Source: Ralstonia pickettii (GTDB lineage: Bacteria > Pseudomonadota > Gammaproteobacteria > Burkholderiales > Burkholderiaceae). From it: a stretch of 64,000 nucleotides of DNA. Below are positions 48,458 through 56,520 of the stretch, in pieces (the stretch's first letter is position 1; each line of letters starts with the position of its first letter). The DNA lies in NCBI RefSeq assembly GCF_000607165.1, contig NZ_JFZG01000006.1:248001-312000 (forward strand). Reading direction: 5' to 3'. The notes beneath the pieces are model-generated. The model made no database searches. It worked only from the letters and a program-made list of their open reading frames with translations, and was not told the DNA's origin. Both the position numbers and the translations under genes were made by a program.

Positions 48458-48826
48458 TCACTTCTGGGGGTTGTTCTGGGTAGCGGCCGTCTGCTGCGAG
48501 TAATACGCGGCAAGGTTGGCGATGTCCTGGTCGGTCAGCGAGCCGGCGATGGCGCGCATGGTCGGGTGCTTGCGGTCACCCTTCTGGTACGCATGCAGCG
48601 CGCTTTCGATGTACTTGGCGTTCTGGCCGCCCAGATAGGGCACGCGATACACCTCGGGGAACGACGTCTTGTAGTCGGGGATGGCATGGCAGCCGATACA
48701 CATGGCGACCTTGTTTTCGGCGGCGGCCGCGTTGCCCTGAACGTCGGCTGCGGCAGCGCTGTTGGCTGCGGCGGACAGTACGCCGAATGTGCCCAAGGCG
48801 GCCACCATGGTGAGGATCTTTTTCAT
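48458..48826 (-). CDS. Small periplasmic cytochrome c (class I), tandem partner
   Basis: 122-aa c-type cytochrome with an N-terminal signal peptide (MKKILTMVAALGTFGVLSAAANSAAAA). Haem site Cys43-Ile-Gly-Cys46-His47 and distal Met90 in HPTMRAIAG. The two tandem cytochromes share the Lys-Tyr-Ile/Asp-Tyr-Ile...Ala-Tyr pattern before the Met, so they are likely duplicates that act together like the two haem domains of cytochrome c4. Confidence 0.9.
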   Translation of the reverse strand: MKKILTMVAALGTFGVLSAAANSAAAADVQGNAAAAENKVAMCIGCHAIPDYKTSFPEVYRVPYLGGQNAKYIESALHAYQKGDRKHPTMRAIAGSLTDQDIANLAAYYSQQTAATQNNPQK

Positions 48827-49126
48827 CTCGTTCTTAAGCGTGGAGTTTCAGAATCCTGCTCGCCCTGCCGGCTTGGCTCGTCTCAGCCGGCTGTCTCGCT
48901 GGGCGCATTCACCCGCCGTTGGCAACTGGCCAGAGGACGGTCATTTGAGGTGCGTCAAACCGGCGCATTGTACCGCACCGTTTTTTTGCCAGTCCAGTTA
49001 GGGCTCCCGTGACTTGACAGCAAGGAATGGCGGGGCCGCCCGCCCCTGCGGCCGCCCGGCGTCAAACAGCCAAATGCTCTTATACTGGCCGTTTCCAAAT
49101 CTTTTACCGCTCAGTAGGCTTGCACG
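48827..49126. promoter_or_regulatory. Divergent promoter region, cytochromes / moxR
   Basis: 300 bp without a gene. A minus-strand TACAAT (48967-48972) may be the -10 for the cytochrome pair, and a plus-strand TATACT (49081-49086), 41 bp before the moxR ATG, may serve the moxR operon. Neither has a convincing -35. Confidence 0.4.
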
Positions 49127-50020
49127 ATGAACACCACCACCTCGCCTGCCCCATCCGACCAGCGCTCACGCTTCGAAGGCTCCGACCAGTACGTCGCCAC
49201 CGACGACCTCAAGCTCGCCGTCAATGCGTCGATGACGCTGCAGCGCCCGCTGCTCATCAAGGGCGAGCCGGGCACGGGCAAGACCATGCTGGCCGAGGAA
49301 GTGGCCGCCGCGCTGGGCATGCCGCTGCTGCAGTGGCACGTGAAATCGACCACCAAGGCGCAGCAGGGCCTGTACGAATACGACGCGGTCTCGCGCCTGC
49401 GCGACTCGCAGCTGGGCGACAAGGAAAGTAGCAACCGGGTCCACGATATCCGCAACTACATCGTCAAGGGCGTGCTGTGGCAAGCCTTCGAGGCGGATAA
49501 ACCTGTCGTACTGCTGATCGACGAGATCGACAAGGCCGACATCGAGTTCCCGAACGACTTGCTGCGCGAGCTGGATCGCATGGAGTTCTACGTGTACGAA
49601 ACGCGCGAAACCATCCGCGCCAAGCACCGCCCGCTGGTGATCATCACGTCGAACAACGAGAAGGAACTGCCCGACGCCTTCCTGCGCCGCTGCTTCTTCC
49701 ACTACATCAAGTTTCCGGATGCCGAGACGATGCAGGCCATCGTCGACGTGCACTACCCGGGCATCAAGCCGGCGCTCGTGAAGGCCGCATTGGACGCGTT
49801 CTACGAGATGCGTAATCTGCCGGGACTGAAGAAGAAGCCGTCTACATCCGAGCTGATCGACTGGCTCAAGCTGCTGTTGGCCGAAGATATTCCGCCGGAA
49901 TCGCTGCGCAGCCAGGACAAGAACGCCGCGATTCCGCCGCTGCACGGCGCGCTGCTCAAGAACGAGCAGGATGTGCACCTGTTCGAGCGCCTGGTGTTCA
50001 TGAATCGCGCCAACCGCTGA
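49127..50020 (+). CDS. MoxR-type AAA+ ATPase
   Basis: 297-aa AAA+ ATPase of the MoxR group, chaperones that activate metal-enzyme or other complexes together with a von Willebrand factor A (VWA) protein. Walker A is GEPGTGKT (46-53) and Walker B is VVLLIDEIDKAD; sensor 1 (ITSNNEKELPDAFLRRC) contains the Arg finger region. A VWA gene lies two genes downstream on the same strand, which is the standard MoxR-VWA partnership. The target protein is not known. Confidence 0.93.
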   Translation: MNTTTSPAPSDQRSRFEGSDQYVATDDLKLAVNASMTLQRPLLIKGEPGTGKTMLAEEVAAALGMPLLQWHVKSTTKAQQGLYEYDAVSRLRDSQLGDKESSNRVHDIRNYIVKGVLWQAFEADKPVVLLIDEIDKADIEFPNDLLRELDRMEFYVYETRETIRAKHRPLVIITSNNEKELPDAFLRRCFFHYIKFPDAETMQAIVDVHYPGIKPALVKAALDAFYEMRNLPGLKKKPSTSELIDWLKLLLAEDIPPESLRSQDKNAAIPPLHGALLKNEQDVHLFERLVFMNRANR

Positions 50021-50032
50021 GCGAGTCCGACC

Positions 50033-50641
50033 ATGCCGCGCCTGATCGAGCCCATCACGCTGTCCGGCCAGCACGCTTGCCTGGAGCCGCTCGGGCCAGA
50101 ACATCTGGATGACGTGCGCGCCGCGGCCGCTGATGGTGAGCTGTGGAAGCTCTGGTACACCTCGGTGCCCTCGCCTGACAAGACCGGCGATTGGCTGGCC
50201 ATTGCCCTGGACATGCGCGAACGCCTCGGCGCCATGCCGTTCGTCGTGCGCGAGATGCGCGATGGGCAACCCGGCAAGGTGGTCGGCGCCACACGCCTCT
50301 TCAACGTGGATGAAGCCAACCGCCGGCTGGAAATCGGCCACACGTGGTACGCAGCATCTGTCCAACGCACGGCCGTCAACACGGAATGCAAGCTGTTGCT
50401 GCTCACGCACGCGTTCGAAACGCTGCGCTGCATTGCGGTGGAATTCCGCACGCACTGGATGAATCACCAGAGCCGCGCGGCCATCGCCCGGCTGGGCGCC
50501 AAGCAGGACGGCGTGCTGCGCAATCACCAACGCATGCCGGACGGCAGCTTCCGCGACACGGTCGTGTTTTCAATCATCGAATCGGAATGGCTGACCGTGA
50601 AACGCCATCTGCAATACAAGCTGGAGCAACCGCGCGCCTAA
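50033..50641 (+). CDS. GNAT-family N-acetyltransferase (RimJ/RimL-like)
   Basis: 202-aa acetyltransferase of the GNAT fold, resembling RimJ/RimL-type enzymes: opening LIEPITLSGQHACLEPLGPEHLDDV, the beta-strands around VVGATRLFNVDEANRRLEIGHTWYAASVQRTAVN, and RCIAVEFRTHWMNHQSRAAIARLGAKQDGVLRNH near the C-terminus, typical of the RimL group. It lies 12 bp after the MoxR gene and 16 bp before the VWA gene, so it is embedded in the operon. Target unknown. Confidence 0.85.
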   Translation: MPRLIEPITLSGQHACLEPLGPEHLDDVRAAAADGELWKLWYTSVPSPDKTGDWLAIALDMRERLGAMPFVVREMRDGQPGKVVGATRLFNVDEANRRLEIGHTWYAASVQRTAVNTECKLLLLTHAFETLRCIAVEFRTHWMNHQSRAAIARLGAKQDGVLRNHQRMPDGSFRDTVVFSIIESEWLTVKRHLQYKLEQPRA

Positions 50642-50657
50642 GCGCCGGAGGACCACC

Positions 50658-51833
50658 ATGCTCATCGATTTCTTCTTCACGCTGCGGCACGCCAAGCTGC
50701 CGGTCTCGGTCAAGGAATACCTGACGCTGCTTGAAGGGCTCAAGCAGCAGGTCATCGCGCCGTCGCTCGACGAGTTCTACTTCCTGGCGCGCATGACGCT
50801 GGTAAAGGACGAAAAGCATTTCGACAAGTTCGACCAGGCGTTCGGCGCCTACTTCAAGGGCGTGGAAGGTGCGGTGGATTGGCGCGCGGACATCCCGCTG
50901 GACTGGCTCATCAAAAAGCTGGAGCGCGAGCTGTCACCAGAGGAGAAGGCCAAGATCGAAGCCATGGGCGGCCTCGACAAGCTGATGGAGCGCCTGAAGG
51001 AACTGCTGAACGAGCAGCACGAGCGCCACGAAGGCGGCAACAAGTGGATCGGTACCGGCGGCACGTCGCCCTTCGGGCACGGCGGCTACAACCCGGAAGG
51101 CATCCGCATCGGCGGGCCATCGAAGGGCAACCGCACCGCCGTCAAGGTATGGGAAGCACGCGCATACAAAGACTACGACGACACCGTTGAACTCGGCACG
51201 CGCAACATCAAGGTGGCGCTGCGGCGCCTGCGCAAGTTCGCGCGTGATGGTGCGGACATTGAGCTGGACCTGGACGACACGATCCACTCCACTGCCGCCA
51301 ACGCCGGCTTGCTCGACATCAAGATGCGCCCCGAGCGGCACAACAACGTCAAGGTACTGATGCTGATGGATGTGGGCGGCTCGATGGACGACCACATCAA
51401 GCGCGTGGAAGAGCTCTTCTCCGCCGCCAAGACCGAGTTCAAGCACCTCGAGTATTACTACTTCCACAACTGCGTCTACGAATGGCTGTGGAAGAACAAC
51501 CGGCGCCGCCATGCGGAGCGCTTCTCCACCTGGGACGTCATCCGCAAGTACCCGCCGGATTACAAGCTGATCTTCGTAGGCGACGCGACCATGAGCCCGT
51601 ACGAAATCCTCCAGGCTGGCGGCTCGGTCGAATACAACAACGCCGAAGCCGGCGCCACGTGGCTCAAGCGACTGATCGAACAGTTTCCTAAATTCGTCTG
51701 GCTCAACCCCGAGCCGGAAGGCTTGTGGGAATACCGCCAGTCCATCTCAGTCATCAACCAGATCGTGAAGACGCGGATGTATCCGGTGACGATTGCCGGG
51801 TTGGAATCTGCGATGCGGCTGCTATCCAAGTGA
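50658..51833 (+). CDS. VWA-domain CoxE-like protein
   Basis: 391-aa protein of the CoxE/VWA family that works with MoxR ATPases. The metal-ion-dependent adhesion-like motif DVGGSMDDH is at about 238-246, with Gly-Gly replacing the usual Asp-x-Ser-x-Ser. The N-terminal 200 residues form a helical region with charged coiled segments. A GGAGG lies 6 bp before the ATG. Third gene of the MoxR-GNAT-VWA operon. Probably forms a MoxR-VWA complex; the client is not determined. Confidence 0.9.
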   Translation: MLIDFFFTLRHAKLPVSVKEYLTLLEGLKQQVIAPSLDEFYFLARMTLVKDEKHFDKFDQAFGAYFKGVEGAVDWRADIPLDWLIKKLERELSPEEKAKIEAMGGLDKLMERLKELLNEQHERHEGGNKWIGTGGTSPFGHGGYNPEGIRIGGPSKGNRTAVKVWEARAYKDYDDTVELGTRNIKVALRRLRKFARDGADIELDLDDTIHSTAANAGLLDIKMRPERHNNVKVLMLMDVGGSMDDHIKRVEELFSAAKTEFKHLEYYYFHNCVYEWLWKNNRRRHAERFSTWDVIRKYPPDYKLIFVGDATMSPYEILQAGGSVEYNNAEAGATWLKRLIEQFPKFVWLNPEPEGLWEYRQSISVINQIVKTRMYPVTIAGLESAMRLLSK

Positions 51834-51890
51834 TTTTTTCGGGAAGCCTGTTTCGCTATTCGCCGCCCACCGATGCCGGCATCATTCGCC

Positions 51891-53003
51891 TCACCGGTCC
51901 GGCAACATAGCGTGGGCCGCCTCGACGATTCGTCGCGCCTCTGCTGAACGTTGCTGAGGCGGCACGCCAAGCTGTTCTGCAACGTGCGCAGCCAGCCCAA
52001 GAATCTGGGCCCGATCCCCAGGAACAGCAAGCTTGCCCTTCACCCGTTGCGAGAAGTTTCTGTCAAGAACGTGCTGCTCACGCCAGTGACCAACACCGCT
52101 TGGCAAGACAGAATCGATAAAGGCAGCGAAGCGAGCGGTAGGCCGGGCTTCACTTTGCACGCGCCGGGCGATGTCCGCGGGGCCTGCAGAACGTGCCTCC
52201 AGAACCAGATCGTTGGCTGCAATGCGGGCGTCGCGGCCCGTTTCCGCATTGAAGTGCAGCGTAGTTTCCAGGCCGTCGCGACGCTTGGCGAAGCGGCCGT
52301 CGGATGCGAGCACCGCGGGCCCAGCGGCCCAGGCGTCCATCACGACCGTTCGCTCCGGCTGTTCGGCAGCGGCGGCAGCTGGCACCCGGCCTTCTGCCCA
52401 CGCGTGTCCTGCGGCCGGATCACTCACGTAATGCACCTCTTCGCCGGGCGCCAACCGGCGACTGTGATAAACGCTCGTCGTGCTGGTGTGCTCGCCACAA
52501 TTTCCTGCGCCAAATACCGATGCTGCCGCGGCGGAATACGGCGCACGCTGGTTGAACGCATTCCAGGGTATCTTCGCTTTCCGTTCACGTTCCAGCCTGA
52601 AGGTCCGCGCTGCGTTCGTTCGCCACGTACTTTCGTTGTGCGTGGCTCGCACGTCCACGTCGACGTTGCCGCGACCATGCTTAAGCAATTGGCGGGTCTC
52701 GTTCACGCTGGCGTTCGCCAGGCGAAGGCGAGATATTTCCGATGCGGCCACCGGGCGCCCATCCACTGCACGCGCAAGCAGGTACGCAGCGAGTGCCAAC
52801 TCAGTATCGGAAATCTTGGCCGGCGCGGCGGAAACCCGTGCCGATCCGCCGGCACGCGAGGTGGGAAGACTCGCAAACGCTGGGGAACGCGTGCGCGCCG
52901 TCGGTTGACTTGTCCCTTCTTGAACCGTGCGCTCTGTTGGGGATACAGACGATGGCAACGGCGAGAGACTGCGCGATGGCTCACCTGTGATTTTCTTGTG
53001 CAT
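51891..53003 (-). CDS. Candidate type III effector, HopX/AvrPphE (RipE) family
   Basis: 370-aa protein. The first 65 residues are Ser/Pro/Thr/Arg-rich with few acidic residues, like type III secretion signals. The core has Cys169 in GAGNCGEHTSTT, His200 in AGHAWAE and Asp223 in VVMDAW, a Cys-His-Asp triad of the transglutaminase/cysteine-protease superfamily. HopX/AvrPphE effectors and R. solanacearum RipE1 have such a triad with similar spacing. An hrpII box with a -10 and GGAGG precede the gene. It stands alone; the neighbours on both sides face other directions. Family placement is by motif only; a non-effector transglutaminase-like enzyme cannot be excluded. Confidence 0.65.
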   Translation of the reverse strand: MHKKITGEPSRSLSPLPSSVSPTERTVQEGTSQPTARTRSPAFASLPTSRAGGSARVSAAPAKISDTELALAAYLLARAVDGRPVAASEISRLRLANASVNETRQLLKHGRGNVDVDVRATHNESTWRTNAARTFRLERERKAKIPWNAFNQRAPYSAAAASVFGAGNCGEHTSTTSVYHSRRLAPGEEVHYVSDPAAGHAWAEGRVPAAAAAEQPERTVVMDAWAAGPAVLASDGRFAKRRDGLETTLHFNAETGRDARIAANDLVLEARSAGPADIARRVQSEARPTARFAAFIDSVLPSGVGHWREQHVLDRNFSQRVKGKLAVPGDRAQILGLAAHVAEQLGVPPQQRSAEARRIVEAAHAMLPDR

Positions 53004-53027
53004 GCCGGACCTCCAATCGGAGGTCGA

Positions 53028-53089
53028 AGGCTACCGGAGTCTCGCCGTCGATCTGCGAGCGCATGCGAAAGACGGGATCAGGCGACGAA
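53028..53089 (-). promoter_or_regulatory. hrpII box with -10 element, upstream of effector candidate
   Basis: On the minus strand TTCG (53086-53089), exactly 16 bp, TTCG (53066-53069), the consensus bound by HrpB in R. solanacearum. A TAGCCT (53028-53033) lies 32 bp further downstream, in the range described for the -10 of such promoters. GGAGG is present 6 bp before the ATG. A chance match to the eight fixed bases in about 150 bp is of the order of 0.2-0.3%. Confidence 0.7.
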
Positions 53090-53250
53090 ACCGGATGACG
53101 ATGCATTGCGCTGCGTATTCCCGTCCGGGAAAGCGCCAATTACCTGACGCGTAATCGACACCATCCACGCCGGCGCCGAAGATGAAGCCATCCAGCGCAA
53201 TCGCTCATCCCCGCGCTGGCAAAGCTTCCCATTTCGAACGGAGAAACGCC

Positions 53251-53649
53251 ATGACTGCCACCCAACTCGCCGCCAACGACACGCTCGCCGATACGCTGGT
53301 CGACCGTTACATCGCCGCGTGGAACGCGACGGACGCTGCCCAGCGCCGCGCCCTCGTCGCGCAGACCTGGACAGAAGGCGCCACGTATGTCGATCCGCTC
53401 ATGCAAGGCACCGGACATGACGGGATCGACGCGCTGATTGCAGGCGTGCAGGCCAAGTTCCCCGGCTTCCGCTTTGCGCGCGACGGCGGCGTGGATGTTG
53501 TGCAGGACACGATCCGCTTCCGCTGGACGCTCGGCCCCGAGGGCCAGGCACTGGTCAAGGGCACCGATTTCGTGCGCATTGAAGGTGGCCGCATGCAGAT
53601 GGTGACGGGCTTCATTGACCAGATGCCCGGCATGGGCGAGGCAGCCTGA
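53251..53649 (+). CDS. SnoaL-like/NTF2-fold protein
   Basis: 132-aa single-domain protein of the nuclear transport factor 2 superfamily. The pattern ADTLVDRYIAAWNATDAAQRRALVAQTWTEGATYVDPLM, followed by GTGHDGIDALI and FRWTLGPEG, is the usual SnoaL-like layout; the pocket residues are not specific enough to name a substrate. The ATG at 53251 has GGAG upstream. Divergent from the effector candidate; followed by a terminator. Confidence 0.8.
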   Translation: MTATQLAANDTLADTLVDRYIAAWNATDAAQRRALVAQTWTEGATYVDPLMQGTGHDGIDALIAGVQAKFPGFRFARDGGVDVVQDTIRFRWTLGPEGQALVKGTDFVRIEGGRMQMVTGFIDQMPGMGEAA

Positions 53650-53666
53650 GCCCTTCCCCCAAAAGC

Positions 53667-53693
53667 AAACGCCCCGCAATGCCGGGGCGTTTT
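53667..53693 (+). terminator. Terminator after the NTF2-fold gene
   Basis: Stem AAACGCCCC/GGGGCGTTT with an 8-nt loop. It lies between convergent genes and may serve both. Confidence 0.8.
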
Positions 53694-53713
53694 GCATTGG
53701 CTGCGTGTAGAGA

Positions 53714-54589
53714 TCAGATGGACAGCGCGCCTTCCTGGCCGGCATTGGCACGGCGCAGTCCGTCTGCCCAGCCTTTGGTCGGCAGCTTGAGTGAGGCCTG
53801 CAGCGCAGCAGCACGCGCCTGCACGGCTTCCCAACTAACGTGCAGCGGCGGGCCATTGAACGCCAGCGCAATCACGTTGCCGTCGTGCACCTCAGGGAAG
53901 ACCAGCACGCGGTTGTCGAACGCATCGCAAATGCGCTCGATATTGCGCGGGAAACTGGTGTGGTCGCCAAACAGATTGATCGTCATCACGCCCGGCGAGC
54001 GCAGTACCTGGCGGCAAGCCTTGTAGAACGCCGGCGTATCCAACACGGGGCCGCGCGCGGTGGCGTCATACAGGTCGATCTGCAGTGCATCGACGGTGCC
54101 ATGGTGGCTGGCGTCCATCACCCAGTCGTAGGCATCCTGCTCAAGCACGCTCAAGCGCGCGTCGTCAAACGGCATGCCAAACATGCTGCGCGCCGCGACG
54201 ATCACGGACGGGTTCAACTCCACCGCCGTCACCTGCGCGGGCGCAAGTTGGCGGTGGCAGAACTTCGTCAGCGCGGCAGCGCCAAGACCGAGCTGCACGA
54301 TGTGGAAATCCGGTCGCGCGGCCGGATCGAGAAACAGCAACCACGCCATCATCTGCTGTGCGTATTCCAGTTCGATGACATCGGGCTTGGACAGGCGCAT
54401 CGCGCCCTGCACCCATTCGGTACCGAAGTGCAGATAGCGCACACCGGCCAGTTCAGAGAACGTGACCGGCGCAAAGCGCGGGGCCATGCGCTTCGGTTCG
54501 TCATCGTGGTCCAGGCGGTCTTCGCGCTTTGCGCGAGCCGGGCGGCGCGAGGCGACGGCCTCGATGGATTTACGTTTCAGCAGCGTCAT
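53714..54589 (-). CDS. Spermidine synthase-like methyltransferase-fold protein
   Basis: 291-aa protein of the spermidine/spermine synthase family. The nucleotide-binding segment is IVQLGLGAAALTKF, followed by VTAVELNPSVI and the acidic DAYDW and QIDLYDA segments. The N-terminal 50 residues are charged. Full SpeE catalytic residues are not all evident, so it may be a SpeE-like enzyme with another amine substrate. The ATG at 54589 is preferred; it starts 8 bp after the TPR gene stop codon on the same strand. Confidence 0.75.
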   Translation of the reverse strand: MTLLKRKSIEAVASRRPARAKREDRLDHDDEPKRMAPRFAPVTFSELAGVRYLHFGTEWVQGAMRLSKPDVIELEYAQQMMAWLLFLDPAARPDFHIVQLGLGAAALTKFCHRQLAPAQVTAVELNPSVIVAARSMFGMPFDDARLSVLEQDAYDWVMDASHHGTVDALQIDLYDATARGPVLDTPAFYKACRQVLRSPGVMTINLFGDHTSFPRNIERICDAFDNRVLVFPEVHDGNVIALAFNGPPLHVSWEAVQARAAALQASLKLPTKGWADGLRRANAGQEGALSI

Positions 54590-54597
54590 AAAGCGGA

Positions 54598-55356
54598 TCA
54601 ACGGGAAGAAGACTGAGCGGCAGCAGCGCGCTGCAGCCACTCGCGATTGTGGTCTTTGGCATAGCGCGTCCAGTGCTTGGCGTCGCGCAGAATCTCTTCA
54701 AACAGGGCCTGCGCGCGCTGTTTGTCGGCGGCGTTGTTCTGCGCGAGCAGCCATTCGCCGAAGAGGCAACGGGCAGCGGCATCATTCGCACAGGTCAGGG
54801 CTTGCTCGAACGCTTGACGCGTATTCGGCGCATTTGTCGCGGCCAATGCGCGCGCGTACAGCAATGTCGGCTCGGGTTGCTGGCGCGTCACGCGATGCGC
54901 TTCGAACAGTTTGTCGAGCGTGCCTTTGGCGAGCGCCGCATCGCCCGTGGCGAACTGCGCGCGTGCCAGACCCAGCAGCACGGCCGGGTCGCCGGCAAAC
55001 GGGCCCGTAGCGGCCTGCTCGAAATGCTCGCGCGCCTCCTTGGCATCGCCGGCATCCAGGAGTGCTTCGCCCAAGCGCAGGCGGTGTTGCACGGTTGGCG
55101 CGCGGTCGAAATCGTTGCGCGCTTCGCGCACGGCACGGTTCGGGTCGATCAGTTGTGTCACCGCGCGGCTGGCAACGCGTGCGCCGCGCGAGTGGCGCAT
55201 CTCGGGCAGATAGATGGCGAAGAAATACACCACGCTGCCCAGCAATGGAAACGCAAAGAGGATGAACAACCAGTACATGTTCTGGTTGTTGCGCACAACA
55301 TGCACCGCAAAGAACAGCGCGACGATGACGTGAAACCCGATTCCGAGAAACGGCAT
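54598..55356 (-). CDS. Membrane-anchored TPR-repeat protein
   Basis: 252-aa protein. Two hydrophobic segments at the N-terminus (about 5-22 and 27-48) are followed by a soluble part with tetratricopeptide-like helices (RLRLGEALLDAGDAKEAREHFEQA, LLGLARAQFATGDAALAKGTL, LLYARALAATNAPNTRQAF). It probably scaffolds other proteins at the inner membrane. It precedes the spermidine synthase-like gene by 8 bp. Specific function unknown. Confidence 0.75.
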   Translation of the reverse strand: MPFLGIGFHVIVALFFAVHVVRNNQNMYWLFILFAFPLLGSVVYFFAIYLPEMRHSRGARVASRAVTQLIDPNRAVREARNDFDRAPTVQHRLRLGEALLDAGDAKEAREHFEQAATGPFAGDPAVLLGLARAQFATGDAALAKGTLDKLFEAHRVTRQQPEPTLLYARALAATNAPNTRQAFEQALTCANDAAARCLFGEWLLAQNNAADKQRAQALFEEILRDAKHWTRYAKDHNREWLQRAAAAQSSSR

Positions 55357-55576
55357 GTGAAGGCCCGATAGTGAAATGCACCGACGCCCCCCGCGTCGGC
55401 CACGGGCGCGATTGTGACAGATGCGCTGCGGCGCGGGTGTGACGCGCCCTTAACGTTTGCGCATTGACACCCCCCGAACCCGCATGGAGCCAAGCCTGAC
55501 AGTCGGCCAATCAATAAACGCCGGCGCCTGTCATCAGGCAGCCGGCGTTGTATTTGACTTTGAAGCAAGGCGCTTC

Positions 55577-56086
55577 TTAGGGGCGCCCGAGAAAATCCAT
55601 CTTGCCGATCTCCACACCGTTATGACGCAGCAGCGCGTAAGCCGTGGTGATATGGAAATACAGGTTCGGCAGCACGAAGCCACGCAGGTAATCAATGCCC
55701 GTGAACTGCAGTTCGCGCGTCGGGCTCTTGAGCGTGATCTGGCGATCTTCGCTGCCGGCAAATGCCGCGGGGTCGATGCTGTTGACGAACTCCAACGTCT
55801 TGGCAATGCGCGCCTTCAGCTCTGGAATGGTCGTCTCCACATCCGGGTACGACGGCACCTCGTTGCCCGACAGACGCGCCGCACCGCCCTTGGCCTGGTC
55901 ACAGGCAATCTGCACCTGCCGCGGAAACGGATGCATGTCCGGCGCCAGACGCGCGGTCATCAGATTTGCCGGGTCGAACTTCTTCGCTTCTGCGTGGGCA
56001 GCAGCCTTGTCGAGCAGGGCCGACAGGTTACCCAGCATGCGGTTCACGGTCGGGACCAGAAACTCGTACATCGAAGGTGTGGTCAT
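55577..56086 (-). CDS. DUF1993 family protein
   Basis: 169-aa soluble helical protein of the DUF1993 family, distantly related to DinB-like helical bundles. Family pattern: YEFLVPTVNRMLGNLSALLDKA, LAPDMHPFPRQVQIACDQAKG, TYPELKARI-type segment (TIPELKARIAKTL), LRGFVLPNLYFHITTAYALLRHNGVEIGKMDFLG. Possible metal-binding His residues lie in the last helix. The ATG at 56086 matches the family start; longer frames to 56233 are not supported. Function unknown. Confidence 0.83.
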   Translation of the reverse strand: MTTPSMYEFLVPTVNRMLGNLSALLDKAAAHAEAKKFDPANLMTARLAPDMHPFPRQVQIACDQAKGGAARLSGNEVPSYPDVETTIPELKARIAKTLEFVNSIDPAAFAGSEDRQITLKSPTRELQFTGIDYLRGFVLPNLYFHITTAYALLRHNGVEIGKMDFLGRP

Positions 56087-56520
56087 GGAGGTGATTTCCT
56101 TGGTATGCATCGTTGGGGCCGCCGACGTTCTTCTGCACGATCCGCCGGCGCCGCGCTTCCTTGCGCAGGGGCACAGTGTAGGCCAGCGATTCCGCCGCTG
56201 CATGACGCACGCGCACGCCTCGTCATGAGGCATTTGGCACGAGATTAGTGCAGCAGATCCTTTCGACGTGTGCTGATCGACAGGGCCGCCTGCATCTCTC
56301 GCGTGGCATGGCTATTGCATCGGCAAGGACAAGGCCAACGGCGGCCTTGATTCACCTTGGCACATCGCAATGACACGCTCCGCAGGGGGCGTCCGGGGCA
56401 ACGGCGCTCCGAGGCGACACGGCACGACCCGGGCAACCGGTGCGTCGCCAGCTCGCTTCGGAGCGTTTTTTTTGGCCGACGCGCGGCATCAGCCGTCGGC
56501 ACCACCACCCAGGCAATGAC
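56087..56520 (+). promoter_or_regulatory. Structured leader region before the PilJ-domain operon
   Basis: 434 bp without a gene. It contains a nested hairpin at 56405-56465 (CGCTCCGA/TCGGAGCG, then GGCGAC/GTCGCC, then GCAC/GTGC with an inner GC-rich tip) followed by T8 (56466-56473), 47 bp before the next ATG. An alternative small hairpin CGCT-TCGG-AGCG (56454-56465) also ends on the same T tract. This is either a terminator for an unseen plus-strand transcript or an attenuator in the leader of the downstream operon. No known riboswitch class is recognised. Confidence 0.5.

Noticed and set aside
49014-49019. Perfect TTGACA before moxR
   Set aside because: No -10 at 16-18 bp; the TATACT lies too far (61 bp) to pair with it.
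51951-53147. 398-codon plus-strand frame over the effector candidate
   Set aside because: No domain or ribosome site; the minus-strand gene has a promoter, ribosome site and triad motif.
56232-56251. Possible sigma54 site (TTGGCAC...GTGC)
   Set aside because: The distance between the GG and GC elements is 14 instead of 12, so it does not meet the -24/-12 rule.
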